Assembly: GCA_025454275.1 (NCBI GenBank) | Contig: JALOOS010000099.1 | Span: 1 to 6,503, forward strand | Origin: Desulfobacterales bacterium | Lineage (GTDB): Bacteria; Desulfobacterota; Desulfobacteria; Desulfobacterales; SpSt-501 | Length of the DNA stretch: 6,503 nucleotides | Reading direction: 5' to 3' | Shown here: piece by piece, positions 5,579-6,503 of the stretch | Position numbering within the stretch: position 1 is the first letter of the stretch | Layout: every line of letters starts with the position of its first letter | The notes under the pieces: model-generated | Database searches by the model: none | What the model was told of the DNA's origin: nothing | What the model saw: only the letters and a program-made list of their open reading frames with translations | Position numbers and translations under genes: made by a program

Positions 5579-5967
5579 ACCCCTCCACGCGCACTGAGAA
5601 GACCGGTTGGGTCGGGCAACTTGAGGCGGGATAAATAGCCGCTGGCGCTCTGCCTGTCAAACCAGGATATCCGGGGCCGGGTACGATCGGGAATCAGTTT
5701 ATGAACAAGTTTTATCATGCTGAAAAAATTTTGATTTCATACGAAGGGCGCCCATAAACGGCTAATTTTCCGAACAAAGGCGGGGTGGACAGGAGTTGCA
5801 TTGATATCGAATTGTTAAGGGATATTGTGGTGGGGCGGCCCCGCCGGCGGAGGGCCGATTTGCTACGCTGATCTTTGATTTTCTCGTATTTTCAAAAAGG
5901 GTGTTGTCAAACGGCGCCTCAGACTGCACTCCGGTGTCGTGCGGGATTTATGGGAGGGAAGAGCTCC
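5579..5967. other. 389-bp intergenic region, no convincing gene
   Basis: This gap separates two leftward genes. Its lower part holds the response-regulator ribosome binding site and promoter. The middle (about 5700-5815) is clearly more AT-rich than the surroundings, with A/T runs near 5721-5734. A GC-rich patch at about 5832-5855 contains GGCGGCCCCGCC, able to fold into a short stem. A second perfect TTGACA on the minus strand (5910-5905) is followed at 16 bp by a poor -10, TACGAG. Short ORFs here (28 codons at 5801-5715 minus, 18 codons at 5701-5757 plus) lack a ribosome binding site and recognisable sequence. I see no T-run terminator for the nuclease gene, no tRNA and no known RNA family. 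Confidence 0.5.
5632..5660 (-). promoter_or_regulatory. Putative sigma70-type promoter for the response regulator
   Basis: On the minus strand a perfect TTGACA (5660-5655) is followed at exactly 17 bp by TATTTA (5637-5632). The -10 is only half consensus but keeps the initial TAT. Transcription would start near 5625, leaving a leader of about 45 bases before the ATG at 5578. Position and spacing fit well; AT-rich DNA with A/T runs at 5701-5740 lies just upstream and could serve as an UP-like element. Confidence 0.5.
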
Positions 5968-6465
5968 TCAGACCTTGTATTTGCCGAAATCCTCCGTCGA
6001 TAGCTTCTCGAGATAATCCGCCCACTTCTTACCCTCCTCGCTCGTGTCGGCGACCTCCACGTCGCCCTCACGCAGCTTGGAGTGCTGCAAAACCACATCG
6101 TCCACGAAGATAGGGGCTTGAAACCTCAGGGCCAGTGCGATGGCATCGCTCGGCCGTGCGTCCATGTCGAAGCTGCCCTTCTTGGAGACGAAATAGATGC
6201 GTGCGAAAAAGGTATTGTCCTTCAGGTCGCACACCTCCACTTTGGAGATCGATGTGCCCAGCAGCTCGCTGAAATTCTTGAAAAGGTCATGGGTCATCGG
6301 CCGCTCGTATTTTATGTTCTGAAGGGCCGAAGCGATCGAGGTGGCCTCGAGCAGACCGATCCAGATCGGAACCGCCTGCTCGCCATCCTCGGTTTTCAGG
6401 ATGATGATGGGCGTGTTCGATGTCGGGTCCATGGTCAGGCCGGCAACATTCACTTTATGCAGCAT
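5968..6465 (-). CDS. Bifunctional nuclease family protein (DUF151)
   Basis: The 165-residue protein matches the bifunctional nuclease/DUF151 family along its whole length. It has an N-terminal VNVAGLTMDPTSNTPIIIL strand region, VPIWIGLLEATSIA (32-45), YERPMTHDLF (53-62), and the family signature MDARPSDAIALALRF (101-115). A charged C-terminal extension (EEGKKWADYLEKLSTEDF) follows, resembling the UVR-like tail seen in some members. Characterised relatives in plants have RNase and DNase activity, and the Thermotoga structure defined the fold; the cellular role in most bacteria is unsettled. The ATG at 6465 is supported by AGGGAGG (6479-6473) at 8-base spacing. No stop codon occurs in any minus-strand frame between 6503 and the start, so an upstream co-directional gene may run close to or into this one. 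No terminator is evident downstream. Confidence 0.93.
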   Translation of the reverse strand: MLHKVNVAGLTMDPTSNTPIIILKTEDGEQAVPIWIGLLEATSIASALQNIKYERPMTHDLFKNFSELLGTSISKVEVCDLKDNTFFARIYFVSKKGSFDMDARPSDAIALALRFQAPIFVDDVVLQHSKLREGDVEVADTSEEGKKWADYLEKLSTEDFGKYKV

Positions 6466-6472
6466 CGTGTGC

Positions 6473-6479
6473 GCCTCCC
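6473..6479 (-). promoter_or_regulatory. Ribosome binding site of the bifunctional nuclease gene
   Basis: AGGGAGG on the minus strand lies 8 bases before the ATG at 6465. It fixes the start at MLHKVNV rather than at a longer in-frame extension, which stays open to the window edge. Confidence 0.7.
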
Positions 6480-6503
6480 TTTTCTGTTCCGTCGGGGCCC
6501 GCA

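Noticed and set aside
5715..5801. 28-codon minus-strand ORF (MQLLSTPPLF...) and 18-codon plus-strand ORF at 5701-5757
   Set aside because: Neither has a Shine-Dalgarno sequence or a recognisable protein; in an AT-rich spacer such short ORFs are expected by chance.
5826..5856. GC-rich inverted repeat GGCGGCCCCGCC as a terminator of the nuclease gene
   Set aside because: The stem is only 5 bp with a 2-base loop, lies more than 100 bp past the nuclease stop, and has no T-run on either strand.

Overview
The window looks like an ordinary chromosomal stretch of a GC-rich Gram-negative bacterium. The gene content points to a deltaproteobacterial (Desulfobacterota-type) lineage: a STAS-fused MlaE-type permease, an HDOD protein coupled to a GAF hybrid histidine kinase, a small 'cytoplasmic protein', and a DUF151 bifunctional nuclease. 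The taxonomic assignment is inference from recognised families, not from a marker gene.

Layout. (1) 1-323, minus: the first 107 codons of an ABC-transporter permease with an N-terminal STAS/MlaB-like domain; the rest lies outside the window. (2) 324-496: a divergent intergenic region holding the 5' signals of the permease and of the rightward signalling operon. It includes a well-placed Shine-Dalgarno and ATG that open a 23-codon ORF running into the next gene. (3) 497-3561, plus: a two-gene signalling unit, an HDOD-domain protein followed, with an ATGA overlap, by a GAF-HisKA-HATPase-REC hybrid sensor kinase. (4) 3562-3696: a gap with a plausible promoter whose spacer is a perfect 16-bp GC palindrome, followed by a hairpin. 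(5) 3697-5156, plus: an 82-residue uncharacterised acidic protein and, 11 bp downstream, an M29-family metallo-aminopeptidase with all six expected metal ligands. (6) 5165-5578, minus: a single-domain response regulator, tail-to-tail with the aminopeptidase and with its own promoter. (7) 5579-5967: 389 bp without a convincing gene. (8) 5968-6465, minus: a bifunctional nuclease/DUF151 protein, with a good ribosome binding site at the window edge.

The theme is cytoplasmic signal transduction. The GAF kinase (no membrane segment) probably senses an intracellular or diffusible signal and can pass phosphate to its own receiver. No output domain is attached to that receiver, so the co-translated HDOD protein and the nearby stand-alone receiver are the natural candidates for partners. 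That link rests on position only. The aminopeptidase pair, the nuclease and the permease look like housekeeping or envelope-maintenance genes with no visible functional tie to the signalling genes. I found no mobile element, CRISPR array, RNA gene or phage signature, and no clearly new system. The most notable oddities are small-scale: the leader ORF and palindrome at the HDOD start, the palindrome inside the 3611-3639 promoter, and a C8 tract near the end of the kinase gene.
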